Positions 1-8,843 of a stretch of 44,144 nucleotides of DNA are shown piece by piece (position 1 is the stretch's first letter; the number at the start of each line of letters is the position of its first letter). The notes under the pieces are model-generated. The model was not told the origin of the DNA. It saw only the letters and a program-made list of their open reading frames with translations, and searched no databases. Origin of the DNA: Planctomycetaceae bacterium (GTDB lineage: Bacteria > Planctomycetota > Planctomycetia > Pirellulales > Pirellulaceae). A program made the position numbers and the translations under genes. Where the stretch lies: assembly GCA_003233175.1 (NCBI GenBank), contig QIKY01000240.1, positions 1 through 44,144 on the forward strand, written 5' to 3'.

Positions 1-187
1 GCCATTTTTTGGCGGCGCGCGTGATCACATTGGGCGTTTGGTCGGTGGAGGCGTTGTCGACCACCAGAATCTGGTAACGGAATGCGTCGTTTGTTTCCAA
101 ACGCGCCAAGCTCGCCAACGCCTGCTCCAGCATTTCAGCTCGATTAAACGTGCAAACAACGATCGTGATATCAGGTGTTTCAATCAT
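1..187 (-). CDS. Glycosyltransferase family 2, N-terminal part (cut by window edge)
   Basis: Reading leftward from an ATG at 185-187, the first 62 codons give a classic GT-A/GT2 start: a beta strand with ITIVVCTFNRAEML followed by QILVVDNASTDQTP. The VCTFNR and VVDNASTD motifs form the nucleotide-sugar binding site of this family. The rest of the protein lies outside the window, so length and sugar specificity cannot be judged. It is the last visible gene of the leftward exopolysaccharide cluster, downstream of the ligase-like gene and separated from it by a strong hairpin. Inferred role: cytoplasmic transfer of a sugar from a nucleotide-sugar donor during repeat-unit assembly. The family call is firm; the acceptor is unknown. 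Confidence 0.85.
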   Translation of the reverse strand, partial: MIETPDITIVVCTFNRAEMLEQALASLARLETNDAFRYQILVVDNASTDQTPNVITRAAKKW

Positions 188-256
188 GTGTTTTGTCTTT
201 CGCACCCGCCCTTCAAAATCCACCGTACGAAACGCGGGAAAACTATATTCCGGTTC

Positions 257-289
257 AGCAGCCCGGATTTTTCAAAAATCCGGGCTGCT
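257..289. repeat. Hairpin repeat, family B copy 1
   Basis: AGCAGCCCGGATTTTT (257-272) is followed, after one base, by its exact reverse complement (274-289), a perfect 16-bp stem. The core resembles copies near 17343, 26630 and 34290. On the minus strand it lies just past the stop codon at 308-310 that would end the frame-corrected ligase gene, so it may work as a transcription terminator. There is no clear T-run beyond the stem, so the terminator role is an inference. Confidence 0.7.
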
Positions 290-307
290 CAAACGCCAAT
301 GTTGGAC

Positions 308-508
308 CTAATTGCTGCACTCTCCGCTTATGCTGGGAGGCAACATATTCCAATTCGCGCTGCTCGCGCTGCCCATGTGCCGCCCGCCCGCCACGGCGTG
401 CGAAGTCCGATACGCCAGGTGCGCTAGTCCGCTGGTGGCGAGGAACGGAAAAAAGAGCGGACTCGCCATGCCCGATTCCATCAAGCCATTGACCAAGCCA
501 AAGGCGAA
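308..508 (-). pseudogene. Out-of-frame C-terminal tail of the O-antigen-ligase-like gene
   Basis: The ligase frame stops at 481, but a neighbouring minus-strand frame carries on with a plausible membrane tail: FAFGLVNGLMESGMASPLFF, then PFLATSGLAHLAYRTSH, ending at a TAG at 308-310. One extra base near 508 would join the frames as ...DPAFG-FAFGLVNG..., giving a protein of about 471 residues. A net one-base deletion therefore best explains the two frames. Either the gene is truly truncated or the base was lost in assembly. The tail has no start codon of its own that makes sense. Confidence refers to its being the broken end of the upstream gene. Confidence 0.65.
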
Positions 509-1722
509 CCAAAGGCGGGATCCTTTGCACGCCGCAACTCCCTCCAGGCGGTCGCCGCCCCCGCCGCCACGCACATCAGTGCGATGAGCAATCCGACCAG
601 CCCCACTCCGAGCACGGTTTCGAGGTAGGAGTTGTGCGCTTCGCGAATGCCCCAGTAAAGCCGGGAGGAAATTGCGTCGATGGTTTCGGGCGTCCAAAAC
701 GATTCATAGCCGTGCCCCATGATCGGCCGCTCCAAAATGTATCCCGAGACTTCGGTCCAGATGGGCACGCGTCCGCTCAACGACGACGACTGTTCCTGGC
801 GTCCTAACAAAGCCATGCGAGAAAGGTCTTTGCCGGCGGTATTGATCGAAAGCAGCAGCGCGAACGCGGCTACAGCGCCCAGCCATGCAGCGGCGAACGC
901 TCCGTACATGCGCTGAGAAACCGTGGCTTTCATGAACCACACAATCGCCAACACGCCGCCCACCGCCGCCACCGAAGTGCGAGATTTTGTCAGCACCAAA
1001 AAACACAGAGCGATGGCCAGCAAGCCGAACAGCAACAGACGCGGCCAACCTCGGTTGGAGCGACTATCTCCGGCGAGGCATAAACAGCCCAGGCAGAGCG
1101 TGGCCAAATTCAAACCCTGCGAATTGGGGTGTACGGTTCCGGAAAATCGGTACTCGCCGCTCAAAGGGTGAAACGTTCCCAAGGCAACTTCCGCCGCCAC
1201 GCCCGCCGCCAAGAAGGCCGACGTGATCATCACCGCCAGTACGCACAGTTCGCGCGCGCTGAACGCTCTCCCCACGCCGAGCGCGCCGATAAAACAACAG
1301 ACCAACACGATCACCCTACGAACCGTTATCTGCGGCGCGACCGACCAAAGCACGCTGGCGGCGCACCAGGCGACGAAAGCCAGCATGCACCAACTCAGAA
1401 CACTATTCAGCGGGAGCGAGCGGCGGCGTTCTCGCAGCAGCAAGCAGGCGCCCAGCGCAGCCAACGCCAAAAAGGCCGCGCGGCGCGGCGCGTTGCCGCC
1501 GGCGGTTGAGGCCTCCATTTCCTCCCGCGTTTGTGTGTACGATTCCTGGAGCGATATTTGCAAATTGTGCTCCGTAACAAAAAACACGCATACCAACCCG
1601 AACGCAGCCAGCACCAGCCAGAGCCGCCGCGTCTTTGCAATATCTGGAGGTTGGGCGAGTGGTTGTAACACGATGAAAACCTTGTGTGAGCGATCAAGCG
1701 ACGAAACGGCTGCGTTGCCCAT
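481..1722 (-). CDS. O-antigen ligase / Wzy-like polymerase family membrane protein (frameshifted near the 3' end)
   Basis: The 413-residue product has about ten hydrophobic segments and a large periplasmic-type loop. It carries the family hallmark REAHNSYLETVLGVGLVGLL near residue 370, typical of the Wzy_C/O-antigen ligase domain. These inner-membrane proteins polymerise repeat units or transfer finished polymer to an acceptor. The start ATG (1720-1722) directly abuts the TAG stop of the flippase gene (1723-1725), which suggests translational coupling. The last residues after RRAKDPAFG look aberrant because the reading frame shifts near 508; the natural tail continues in another frame to 308. 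The truncated form would lack the last membrane segment. Sequence alone does not separate a ligase from a polymerase. Confidence 0.85.
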   Translation of the reverse strand: MGNAAVSSLDRSHKVFIVLQPLAQPPDIAKTRRLWLVLAAFGLVCVFFVTEHNLQISLQESYTQTREEMEASTAGGNAPRRAAFLALAALGACLLLRERRRSLPLNSVLSWCMLAFVAWCAASVLWSVAPQITVRRVIVLVCCFIGALGVGRAFSARELCVLAVMITSAFLAAGVAAEVALGTFHPLSGEYRFSGTVHPNSQGLNLATLCLGCLCLAGDSRSNRGWPRLLLFGLLAIALCFLVLTKSRTSVAAVGGVLAIVWFMKATVSQRMYGAFAAAWLGAVAAFALLLSINTAGKDLSRMALLGRQEQSSSLSGRVPIWTEVSGYILERPIMGHGYESFWTPETIDAISSRLYWGIREAHNSYLETVLGVGLVGLLIALMCVAAGAATAWRELRRAKDPAFGSPLAWSMA

Positions 1723-3078
1723 CTAGGCGGGCGACTTCGCCGTTTCCGGACAAAGCGGACGGGGAATTTTTTCCTTGTCCATCCACGCCAACAACGCATA
1801 ACAGCGAACCGCGCCGCCGGCCAAGGAGCCCGCCAAAATTCCGAGCGCGGCGCCGAACGCGCCCCAAGCGGCTGTCAGAAAAAGTGATACCGCCACCGAC
1901 ACGACCATAGTGCAAACGTCGGCTCGGAAATTTGCCGCGGGCCGATTCATGGCCCACAATCCGTTTCCCGCGGTCATGTTCAAACTGACGGCCCACATAC
2001 TCAGGGCCAACACAAACACGACAGAACCGGCGCCGGCGAACGAGGCGCCGTAAACCAACTGCGTGAGGCTTTCGCCAACGACCGCCATTGCCACGGAGAA
2101 CGCGCCCAGCACCACGCTGAACAGCAACGCATTCTCGCGGAGCACCCGCGCCATGCTTTCGACGCCCCCTTGCGCGTAGACCCGCGCCGTGCGAGGACTC
2201 AAATAATTGCTCAGGCCAATCAAAAAAGTATTTGAAAGCCCGACCAACGAATTGCAGGCCGCCAGCATACCGGTGGCCGCTTCGCCCGAGAGAAACACGA
2301 CAATCCAGGGCATGATATAAGGAGTGGAGCCGCCCAGCATGTGGCTGGCGAACGTCCATTTGGCAAACGACCAGTTTTGTAGCCAGTGGAATCTTGCCAG
2401 CTTCGCTCGAAGCGCCAAATGCGGGCGGCGGAGGAACATCCAACCCACCGAAGCCGCCGCGCAGGCCACGCCCAGCACCGCCAAAGCCGTGTGCGCGTTG
2501 AGCCATCCGTAGCGCGCCAGCAATACTGTTCCGCCAACCTGAACCGCTGTAACGGCGGCGTCCAGATACAACGACGCTTTCATTTCCAAGTGGGCGAACG
2601 ACCAGTTCCGAATCTGTTCTCTCAGCAAGACGAACGGCGCCGCGAATAGCAAAACCGCTAGAATCGATGCGAACGCCGGCGCCGCCCACAACGCCGCCGC
2701 CAACAATGCCGCCAAAGCGAGGGTTGTGGCGGCGGTGAAGATCGCCTGATGGGCGAAAGAACTGCCGGCGTATCGGGCGGCGGTGCGGCCGCGTTTTGCC
2801 TGGCAATACACCATGTACGGCGCCGACAACATTTGTTGTTGCAAACCGCGCGCGAAGTAGGCCAACGAAACGGCCAGGGCAAACACTCCCAGTTCTGCTC
2901 GCGAACCGAACCTGCCCAGACACACGGCGACGAAAAAGTTCCCGCCGTTGACCAACGCCTGGTCGAGCAGCGACGTCAGGCCCTTGCGCACGGTGGGGCT
3001 CACGGAGCGCCGCAGTCGTGTGCAGCCGCGTCCAACGGCGGCCCTGAACGAGCGATGTGGGGAGAGTTTTTTGCTCAC
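1723..3078 (-). CDS. Wzx-like oligosaccharide flippase
   Basis: This 451-residue polytopic protein has roughly twelve membrane helices and the arrangement of the MATE/polysaccharide-exporter superfamily: an early LDQALVNGGNFFVAVCLGRF helix, a GVFALAVSL helix, and a later LLSGEAATG-like helix. Such proteins flip undecaprenyl-linked repeat units across the inner membrane. The start is a GTG at 3076-3078, overlapping the TGA stop of the upstream deacetylase gene (3075-3077) by three bases. The stop abuts the ligase start. This tight packing supports one operon in which the flippase feeds the polymerase/ligase. The first 30 residues are basic and cytoplasmic. Substrate specificity cannot be read from the sequence. 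Confidence 0.85.
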   Translation of the reverse strand: MSKKLSPHRSFRAAVGRGCTRLRRSVSPTVRKGLTSLLDQALVNGGNFFVAVCLGRFGSRAELGVFALAVSLAYFARGLQQQMLSAPYMVYCQAKRGRTAARYAGSSFAHQAIFTAATTLALAALLAAALWAAPAFASILAVLLFAAPFVLLREQIRNWSFAHLEMKASLYLDAAVTAVQVGGTVLLARYGWLNAHTALAVLGVACAAASVGWMFLRRPHLALRAKLARFHWLQNWSFAKWTFASHMLGGSTPYIMPWIVVFLSGEAATGMLAACNSLVGLSNTFLIGLSNYLSPRTARVYAQGGVESMARVLRENALLFSVVLGAFSVAMAVVGESLTQLVYGASFAGAGSVVFVLALSMWAVSLNMTAGNGLWAMNRPAANFRADVCTMVVSVAVSLFLTAAWGAFGAALGILAGSLAGGAVRCYALLAWMDKEKIPRPLCPETAKSPA

Positions 3079-4040
3079 GGTTCTCCCCTTCCGGAATCCG
3101 TGTGACTACAGCTTTTCCAAAGATTGCGAAGCGTAGTGTGCCAGCCGCTCAGTTTTGCCGCCAACGACCGGGCGGTGTCGTGCTGATGCGCCGCGAGGCG
3201 TCCCCACTGGAACGGGTCTTGCCGCAAATCGGCGAGTTCGCATTCGGTGCTCAGCGCACAACTCACGCCGGTGTTGCGTACGGCGTTGGTCAGGGCGCCG
3301 CCGGAAAACCCTTGCCGCCGCATGCCGTAGGGAAAGGCGAACGGCGGCGCCTCGATACCGAAGCGGTTCTGGAGTTCTTGTAAACATGTCGCGACATCGG
3401 ACGCCAATACATCAGGACGCGAGCGGAAATCTTGGTGGGTGTGCGTATGGCAGCCAAATTCGATGACGCCGCTGCGTTGCATTTCCCGGCATTGGTCGTT
3501 GCTCAGCGGACGCCATGCTTCGGCCGCACTCCGAGAACGCCCGGCGGCCGGCCAGTCGTCAAACGGAAAAGCTTGGGAGGAATCAAGATAGGCCGTGGCT
3601 AGAAAAATCGTGGCGGGCGTCTGAAGCTCGCGCAAAATGGGCCAGGCCTGCGTGTAATTATTTTCGTACCCGTCGTCGAACGTGATGACAAATGTTTTAG
3701 GCGGCGTGGCGCGGCCCGCTCGTTGGTATTCCAAGACGCGCCGCAACGGCCAGGCCCGATATCCTCGTTTGAGCAGACCTCGCAACTGGGCGCCGAAGCG
3801 GTTGGGCGTCACGCTCCAGGTCGGCGTGGAGGCGTCCACTCGACGCGGCGTCAGACGATGATACATCAAAATGCCCACCGCCATCTGCCGCGGCCGACTC
3901 CAAGCCTTGGCCAACGGCCAACTCGCGCTAACGGCGGCGCGCTCCATCCATTGGTGCAGATTTCCCGCGCCGGTTCCTCCGTTCGCGTTCCGGAAGAAGA
4001 CCAAGTTGGCCGCATCGGCATTCGTGGTTGCGATGTTCAT
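3075..4040 (-). CDS. Polysaccharide deacetylase (NodB/CE4 family)
   Basis: The 321-residue product carries the NodB homology domain. Motif 1 is ITFDDGYENN, with the catalytic/metal-binding Asp pair near residues 122-123. Motif 2 is GCHTHTHQDF, the metal-binding His-x3-His near 198-202. FAFPYGM follows near residue 235. These enzymes remove acetyl groups from N-acetylated sugars in a metal-dependent reaction. I chose the ATG at 4038-4040; the open frame runs further upstream but would overlap the preceding gene. There is no obvious signal peptide, so cytoplasmic or membrane-associated action is possible. Its place between the chain-length gene and the flippase gene suggests that it modifies the exported polymer or its precursor. 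Confidence 0.88.
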   Translation of the reverse strand: MNIATTNADAANLVFFRNANGGTGAGNLHQWMERAAVSASWPLAKAWSRPRQMAVGILMYHRLTPRRVDASTPTWSVTPNRFGAQLRGLLKRGYRAWPLRRVLEYQRAGRATPPKTFVITFDDGYENNYTQAWPILRELQTPATIFLATAYLDSSQAFPFDDWPAAGRSRSAAEAWRPLSNDQCREMQRSGVIEFGCHTHTHQDFRSRPDVLASDVATCLQELQNRFGIEAPPFAFPYGMRRQGFSGGALTNAVRNTGVSCALSTECELADLRQDPFQWGRLAAHQHDTARSLAAKLSGWHTTLRNLWKSCSHTDSGRGEP

Positions 4041-4099
4041 TTTCGGAGGAGAGCCGTCAGGCGCTGCCTGATCGATGAAAGAGAAATTTGAAACGGCGC

Positions 4100-5701
4100 T
4101 CAGCACGACAGTTCTTCGGTCATGCCATGCCGCGGCGCGCCGGCTGGCAGCCGCGCGAGTCTTTCGGAGGCGGCGCCAACTTCGTGCGGCCCAACCGGCG
4201 TGGGAACGCGCTGTTGCGTGGTAGCGTCGCCAAAAAATTCGGTCGCCAACGCCACGCCTACTCCGCTTAATACGGCCGCCACAAAACCACACAACGCCAG
4301 CAGACGCCGCTTCGGTCCAACCGGCTTTCGATTGATCGTCGGCGACTGCACGATGTTCACATTAGTAATGCGGTCGTTCTCCATCGCCTGTTGAATGCGA
4401 GCTTCCTCCAGTTTCTGCCGATGGATTGTGTAGCTGGCTTCCAAAAGAGCCGCGTGACGCTCCAACTCCTCCACCTCGACTTCGCGTCGGTTGAACAGCC
4501 GCAGCGCTTCTCCCAAATTCGCTCGCTGGGCGAGTAAGGCCGCGGCCTCCGCCTCCAAGTAGGCAACGCGAGGCTCCGCAATGAGAAGTTGTAAACGGAG
4601 CGCGTTCCAGGCTGGATTCGTCGTTTGCGTCGACTGCGTGCGATCGCTGGTCTGCCGGTTGAGAATCTTCTGCGACTCCGCCACCTGCTGCGTAATGGCC
4701 ATCACTTCAGGATGCCCCTCCGCATATTTCGAACGCAACTCGCGTTCGCGAATTTCGAGTTTGTAGAGCGTTTCACGCATCGTATCGGCCGCCGCATTGG
4801 CGAAACCCGCCACTTGCAGCGTCAGCACGCGCTCCGGAAGGCCTTTCAAAGCCTCTTGCATGGACGTCAGCTTCGCCCGCGATGCAGCCAACTCCTGGTT
4901 GTTGGTCAGAATGGCTATCTCGACTTGGAGAAGCTGTTTCTCCTGGAGTTGACGCTGCCCGCTGATCGAAATCATGCCGTATTTGTTTTTCGTTTGACAA
5001 ATAATGTCGCGGGCGGACGTGAGTTCCGTTTCCAGCAGATCCGTTTGTGTTTCAAAGAAACGGTACGACCCGTTAATACTATTGACCTTCTGGTGTTGGT
5101 TGCTGTATTCCTCCAAGAACGCCATCGCGATTTCTTGCGCCAGTTCAGGTGTTTTTGCCTGACAATCGAGCGTGAGCACGCTCGAACGCTTGGCGGCGAA
5201 CACCGTGACGCGTTTCTCCAACGATTCAACCGCCTGCTCGCGCAGCGGAACGTCGAGCGCGCCGGTCACTGATTTCGCGGCGCCGCGCACGACGCCCAGC
5301 AGGTTGGAAGCGGCGTCGCCCAGCCAGAAAGATTTGCCCTTGGCCGCGGCCAAAGCAGCATCTGCTTGGCCCAGAATTTTGGCGGCGCCGACGCGGTCGA
5401 CCACATGTTGGGCAAGTTCGCGGCTTTTGAGAATCTCTAGAATCGAATTGATTTCGTTCTCTCGCGATTCATAAATCGAGATCGTCTGGCTGGTTGTGGC
5501 GGTCGGATCCAGCGAGACGCTTTCTCGCCCAATCCTCACGAACAGTCTTGCTTCGGAGTGAAAACTCGGCGGCAGCAGCATCGCGACCGCCACGACGGCG
5601 GCGGCCAACAACAGAGACGTCGCGATTACTTTTTTTCGCTGGCGAATAAGAATCTGCAGAAGTATTGTCGGCGTGAGGCCGGGTTCGTGTCCGGTTGTCA
5701 T
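4100..5701 (-). CDS. GumC/Wzz-type polysaccharide chain-length determinant
   Basis: The 533-residue product begins with a short cytoplasmic part and a membrane helix at about 25-45 (VIATSLLLAAAVVAVAMLLP). A beta-rich Wzz domain follows (FHSEARLFVRIGRESVSLDP), then a long coiled-coil region from about 180 to 450, and a second helix near 470-495. This is the layout of polysaccharide co-polymerases that set chain length or link to the export channel. No Walker motifs or tyrosine-rich tail are present, so a BY-kinase domain is absent here. The ATG at 5699-5701 has an AGGGTGG sequence six bases upstream, which decided the start over a longer frame. It is the first gene of the leftward cluster. Confidence 0.88.
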   Translation of the reverse strand: MTTGHEPGLTPTILLQILIRQRKKVIATSLLLAAAVVAVAMLLPPSFHSEARLFVRIGRESVSLDPTATTSQTISIYESRENEINSILEILKSRELAQHVVDRVGAAKILGQADAALAAAKGKSFWLGDAASNLLGVVRGAAKSVTGALDVPLREQAVESLEKRVTVFAAKRSSVLTLDCQAKTPELAQEIAMAFLEEYSNQHQKVNSINGSYRFFETQTDLLETELTSARDIICQTKNKYGMISISGQRQLQEKQLLQVEIAILTNNQELAASRAKLTSMQEALKGLPERVLTLQVAGFANAAADTMRETLYKLEIRERELRSKYAEGHPEVMAITQQVAESQKILNRQTSDRTQSTQTTNPAWNALRLQLLIAEPRVAYLEAEAAALLAQRANLGEALRLFNRREVEVEELERHAALLEASYTIHRQKLEEARIQQAMENDRITNVNIVQSPTINRKPVGPKRRLLALCGFVAAVLSGVGVALATEFFGDATTQQRVPTPVGPHEVGAASERLARLPAGAPRHGMTEELSC

Positions 5702-6065
5702 GACGATCCACCCTGTAAATGGCTGCTGTATAAATGGCCTTGCCGTGCTACGCGTTAAACGTCGGTCAGGTTTGCCAGTCCACGTCTTGTGTTTCAGTGT
5801 AATTACGCCCCCGCGCCGCTCAGACACCAAGACTCTGGCATTTCCGCCGATCTTTTCCGCAACGCGCCGATTACGACCGTCGCAACGAATGGGAGGGTTG
5901 GCGGCGTTGCGGGAAGACCCTCGCGAGCGAGGACCCAGGCCAAACGCGGGGGGTGGCGGGCTCTTACGCCCGGCGTTCTAATCGAGTTTCCGCCGCGCCG
6001 CTCCCGCACAATCTTCCTCTCTGCGCCCCCGCATTACTTTTTTGTCAGGCCGGAACCGACCCGCC
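5702..6065. other. Divergent intergenic region between the polysaccharide cluster and the addB-like gene
   Basis: This 364-bp stretch separates the leftward chain-length gene and the rightward nuclease gene, so it should hold both promoters. I could not pick convincing -35/-10 boxes. It contains short GC-rich inverted segments around 5920-5940 (CCTCGCGAGCGAGG) and no protein-like frame. A TTG at 6042 is in frame with the downstream gene but lacks support as its start. Confidence 0.4.
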
Positions 6066-8843
6066 ATGCCGATTACCCGCACGTTTCTCGACTGGAGCCG
6101 CCCGTTGCTGGGCCAGGCCGCTGAATATTTGGTGGCGCGTTTTTCCGAACCGGGGCGTTTGGAGTTGAGCCGCGTCGTGGTCGCGACGCCCGCTTCGCGC
6201 CCCGGCCGCACGCTCTTGAACCTCTTGCTGCAACGCGCCCGCCAAGAAGAGTGGATCTTCACCCCGCCGCAAATGTTGACCGTCGGCGCCTTGCCGGAAT
6301 GCTTATACACTTCCCAGAGGCCGCTGGCCTCCGACTTGGTGCAGCAACTCACCTGGGTCGCGGCGCTGCAAGACGCCCGGCCCGCCGACCTCTCCGCCTT
6401 CGCGCCGAAATGGCCGGAGAACAATGATGTGTTGCAGTGGCTCTCGCTGGGCCGCCTGCTCTGGCGCCAGCACCGCGAACTGGCCTCCGACGGACTCGAC
6501 TTTTCGCACGTGTGCGCGTCGAACGTCAAGGTGGATGATTTTCAGGAAGCGATTCGTTGGCGCGCCTTGGCGAAAGTGCAAGCGGCGTATTTACAAAAGC
6601 TCGACGCACTTGAACTCTGGGACACGCAAACGGCGCGTCTGTTCGCCATCGAACATCGAGAATGCCGCACCGAAAAGGAAATTGTGTTGGTCGGCGCCGC
6701 CGACATGAACCGCGCCACGCGGTTGATGCTCGATCAGGTTGCTGATCGTGTCGCGACCTTGATCACGGCGCCTGCGGAGCGGGCCGATTTCTTTGACCAA
6801 CACGGCTGCCTTGCGCCCGCCGCCTGGAAAAATGTCCTGATCGACATTCCGCTGGAGCGCGTGCGGGTGGTCGATACCGCAGCCGACCAGGCCGAAGAAG
6901 CCGTGCGCATTGTCGCCGGTTTTGACGGCCGATTTCGCGCCGATCAAATCGTGATCGGCGCGCCCGACGAAAGCCTCGCCCCGCGCATACAGCGCTGTCT
7001 GTCGGATTGCGGCGTCGCCTCGCGCTGGGTGATCGGCCAAACACTCCAAGACACCGGCCCTTATCGATTCCTCCAAGCCGCGGCCGACTACGCCAACCGC
7101 CGCCGCTTTAGCGAGTTTGCCGCCCTGGCCCGCCACCCCGACGTTTACGATTGGCTGTTGCAAAACACCGGCGGCGCCCATTGGCTGGGCGAACTCGACG
7201 CCTACCACGGCGAACACCTCCCTCCCCGGCTGGGCCATTGGTTGGGTGACAACAAGCGTTTCTCGCAGCTCAAAAAAGCGTTTGAAAAAGTCGATACGTT
7301 GCTCAAGCCGCTGCGCTCCAATACGCGCAAGCTCAATGAATGGGCCAAGCCGCTGCAAGAGATGTTGGCCGAGGTTTATGGCGCCTTGCAACTCGACCAA
7401 CAATCGGCCGACGGCCATTACCTGGCAAAAACACTGCGTGCAATTCGCGACGCCTTGGCCGAACACGCGGCGGTTTCACCAACGGTTTCGCCCGCCATCA
7501 GCGCCGCCGACGCCATACGTCTTCTTTTAGAAAGCCTCTCCGGAAAAACGCTGGCCCCGCTCCCTAGTGAAGACGCGCTGGAAGTGTTGGGCTGGTTGGA
7601 GTTGCCCTTGGACGACGCGCCGGCCTTGGTCGTGACCTCGTTCAATGAGGGACGCGTGCCGACGTCGCTCAATTCCGATATTTTTCTGCCGAATCGTTTA
7701 CGCCGCAAGCTAGGCATCGAAGATAACGACCGCCGCTACGCGCGCGACGCCTACGCCACAAGTTTGCTCTTGGCTGCGCGCCAAGAGGTGTATTTCATTG
7801 TCGGCCGGCGCGATACGGAGGGAAACCCCTTGATTCCCAGCCGGCTGTTGTTTGCCGCGCCCGAAGATCAAATCGCGCAGCGCGTGCGGCATTGTTTCCA
7901 AGCCCAAGATGCAGTGCAACAACGTCGTTTGAAGTCGAATGCGCCGCAAGCGGGCGCGGAGTCGCGTTTTTATGTCCCCCGGCCGAAGCCGCTCGAACAA
8001 CCGATCGAATCGCTGAGCGTGACGGAGTTTGGCGGCTATCTGGCGTGCCCCTATCGCTATTATTTGCGGCGTTGTTTGAAGCTGCAAACGTCGGACGATT
8101 CCGCCGAGGAACTCGGAGCAGCCGATTTCGGCAACCTGCTGCACGACGTGCTGGCCCGCTTCGGTTTGAGCGAACAGCGAGACTTGCAAAACGCCGAGGC
8201 CATTTTTCAATTCCTGCAAGACGCCCTGCGCCGTGCGGTGGCCGCCCAATATGGCAAGCAGCACCTGCCGGCGGTGAATGTTCAACTGGCGCACCTGCGC
8301 CGCCGATTGGAGGCCTTCGCTCACTGGCAGGCCGAACATGCACGGCAAGGCTGGAGAATCATACACACCGAAACATCCTCCCAAGACGCCCCCACGCGGC
8401 TCAAATTAAAAGACCGCTCCATCCTACTGCGCGGCAGGATCGATCGTATCGATCGTAACGAAGCCAGCGGCCAGTGGCGGATTCTCGACTACAAAACCTC
8501 CGACGCCGCCAAAACGCCGGAGCAAACGCACCGCCGCGCCGGCGCCTGGATCGACCTCCAACTGCCGCTCTACCAACTGTTGGCCCGGTCGTTGGGAGTG
8601 ACCGGCGAAATCGAACTCGGCTACATCCTCCTCCCCAAAGATATCGCCCGCGTGGGCGAGGCGATGGCCGCCTGGGACGATGAACTGATCGCCGCGGCGC
8701 ATGATGTCGCTCGTTGCGCCGCCGAAGACATACTGGATGAAAAATTCTGGCCGCCGACCGATCCGCCGCCGCCGACAATGACGGAATTCTCCGACATCTG
8801 CCAAGACGACGCCTTCGAACGCGGCGTTCTCGAATATGAATAA
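6066..8843 (+). CDS. addB: AddB-like PD-(D/E)XK nuclease family protein
   Basis: The 925-residue product ends in a RecB-type nuclease domain: LSVTEFGGYLACPYRYYLRR near 651, NLLHDVLARFG near 690, GRIDRIDR near 791 and the catalytic ILDYKTSD near 807. The middle has a helicase-like patch (ALVVTSFNEGRVPTSLNSD). The N-terminus has ATPASRPGRTL where AddB proteins would have a Walker A loop, so ATP binding is probably lost. The Cys triplet of a C-terminal iron-sulphur cluster is not apparent. The ATG at 6066 is preferred over a TTG at 6042. It lies just upstream of an AddA-like gene, and the pair would resect double-strand breaks to start recombination. The symbol is by analogy. Confidence 0.82.
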   Translation: MPITRTFLDWSRPLLGQAAEYLVARFSEPGRLELSRVVVATPASRPGRTLLNLLLQRARQEEWIFTPPQMLTVGALPECLYTSQRPLASDLVQQLTWVAALQDARPADLSAFAPKWPENNDVLQWLSLGRLLWRQHRELASDGLDFSHVCASNVKVDDFQEAIRWRALAKVQAAYLQKLDALELWDTQTARLFAIEHRECRTEKEIVLVGAADMNRATRLMLDQVADRVATLITAPAERADFFDQHGCLAPAAWKNVLIDIPLERVRVVDTAADQAEEAVRIVAGFDGRFRADQIVIGAPDESLAPRIQRCLSDCGVASRWVIGQTLQDTGPYRFLQAAADYANRRRFSEFAALARHPDVYDWLLQNTGGAHWLGELDAYHGEHLPPRLGHWLGDNKRFSQLKKAFEKVDTLLKPLRSNTRKLNEWAKPLQEMLAEVYGALQLDQQSADGHYLAKTLRAIRDALAEHAAVSPTVSPAISAADAIRLLLESLSGKTLAPLPSEDALEVLGWLELPLDDAPALVVTSFNEGRVPTSLNSDIFLPNRLRRKLGIEDNDRRYARDAYATSLLLAARQEVYFIVGRRDTEGNPLIPSRLLFAAPEDQIAQRVRHCFQAQDAVQQRRLKSNAPQAGAESRFYVPRPKPLEQPIESLSVTEFGGYLACPYRYYLRRCLKLQTSDDSAEELGAADFGNLLHDVLARFGLSEQRDLQNAEAIFQFLQDALRRAVAAQYGKQHLPAVNVQLAHLRRRLEAFAHWQAEHARQGWRIIHTETSSQDAPTRLKLKDRSILLRGRIDRIDRNEASGQWRILDYKTSDAAKTPEQTHRRAGAWIDLQLPLYQLLARSLGVTGEIELGYILLPKDIARVGEAMAAWDDELIAAAHDVARCAAEDILDEKFWPPTDPPPPTMTEFSDICQDDAFERGVLEYE

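Noticed and set aside
257-289. Calling all family-B hairpins rho-independent terminators
   Set aside because: The stems are strong, but one copy (17328-17358) lies upstream of a gene start rather than after a stop, and there is no consistent T-run. They are better described as dispersed repeats that may sometimes terminate.
1694-2923. Minus-strand frame of 409 codons overlapping the flippase in another frame
   Set aside because: Gly/Arg-rich, no hydrophobic pattern; the flippase frame has clear helices and operon fit.
4040-4292. N-terminal extension of the polysaccharide deacetylase
   Set aside because: The extension is Arg-rich, overlaps the end of the chain-length gene and reads as its out-of-frame shadow.
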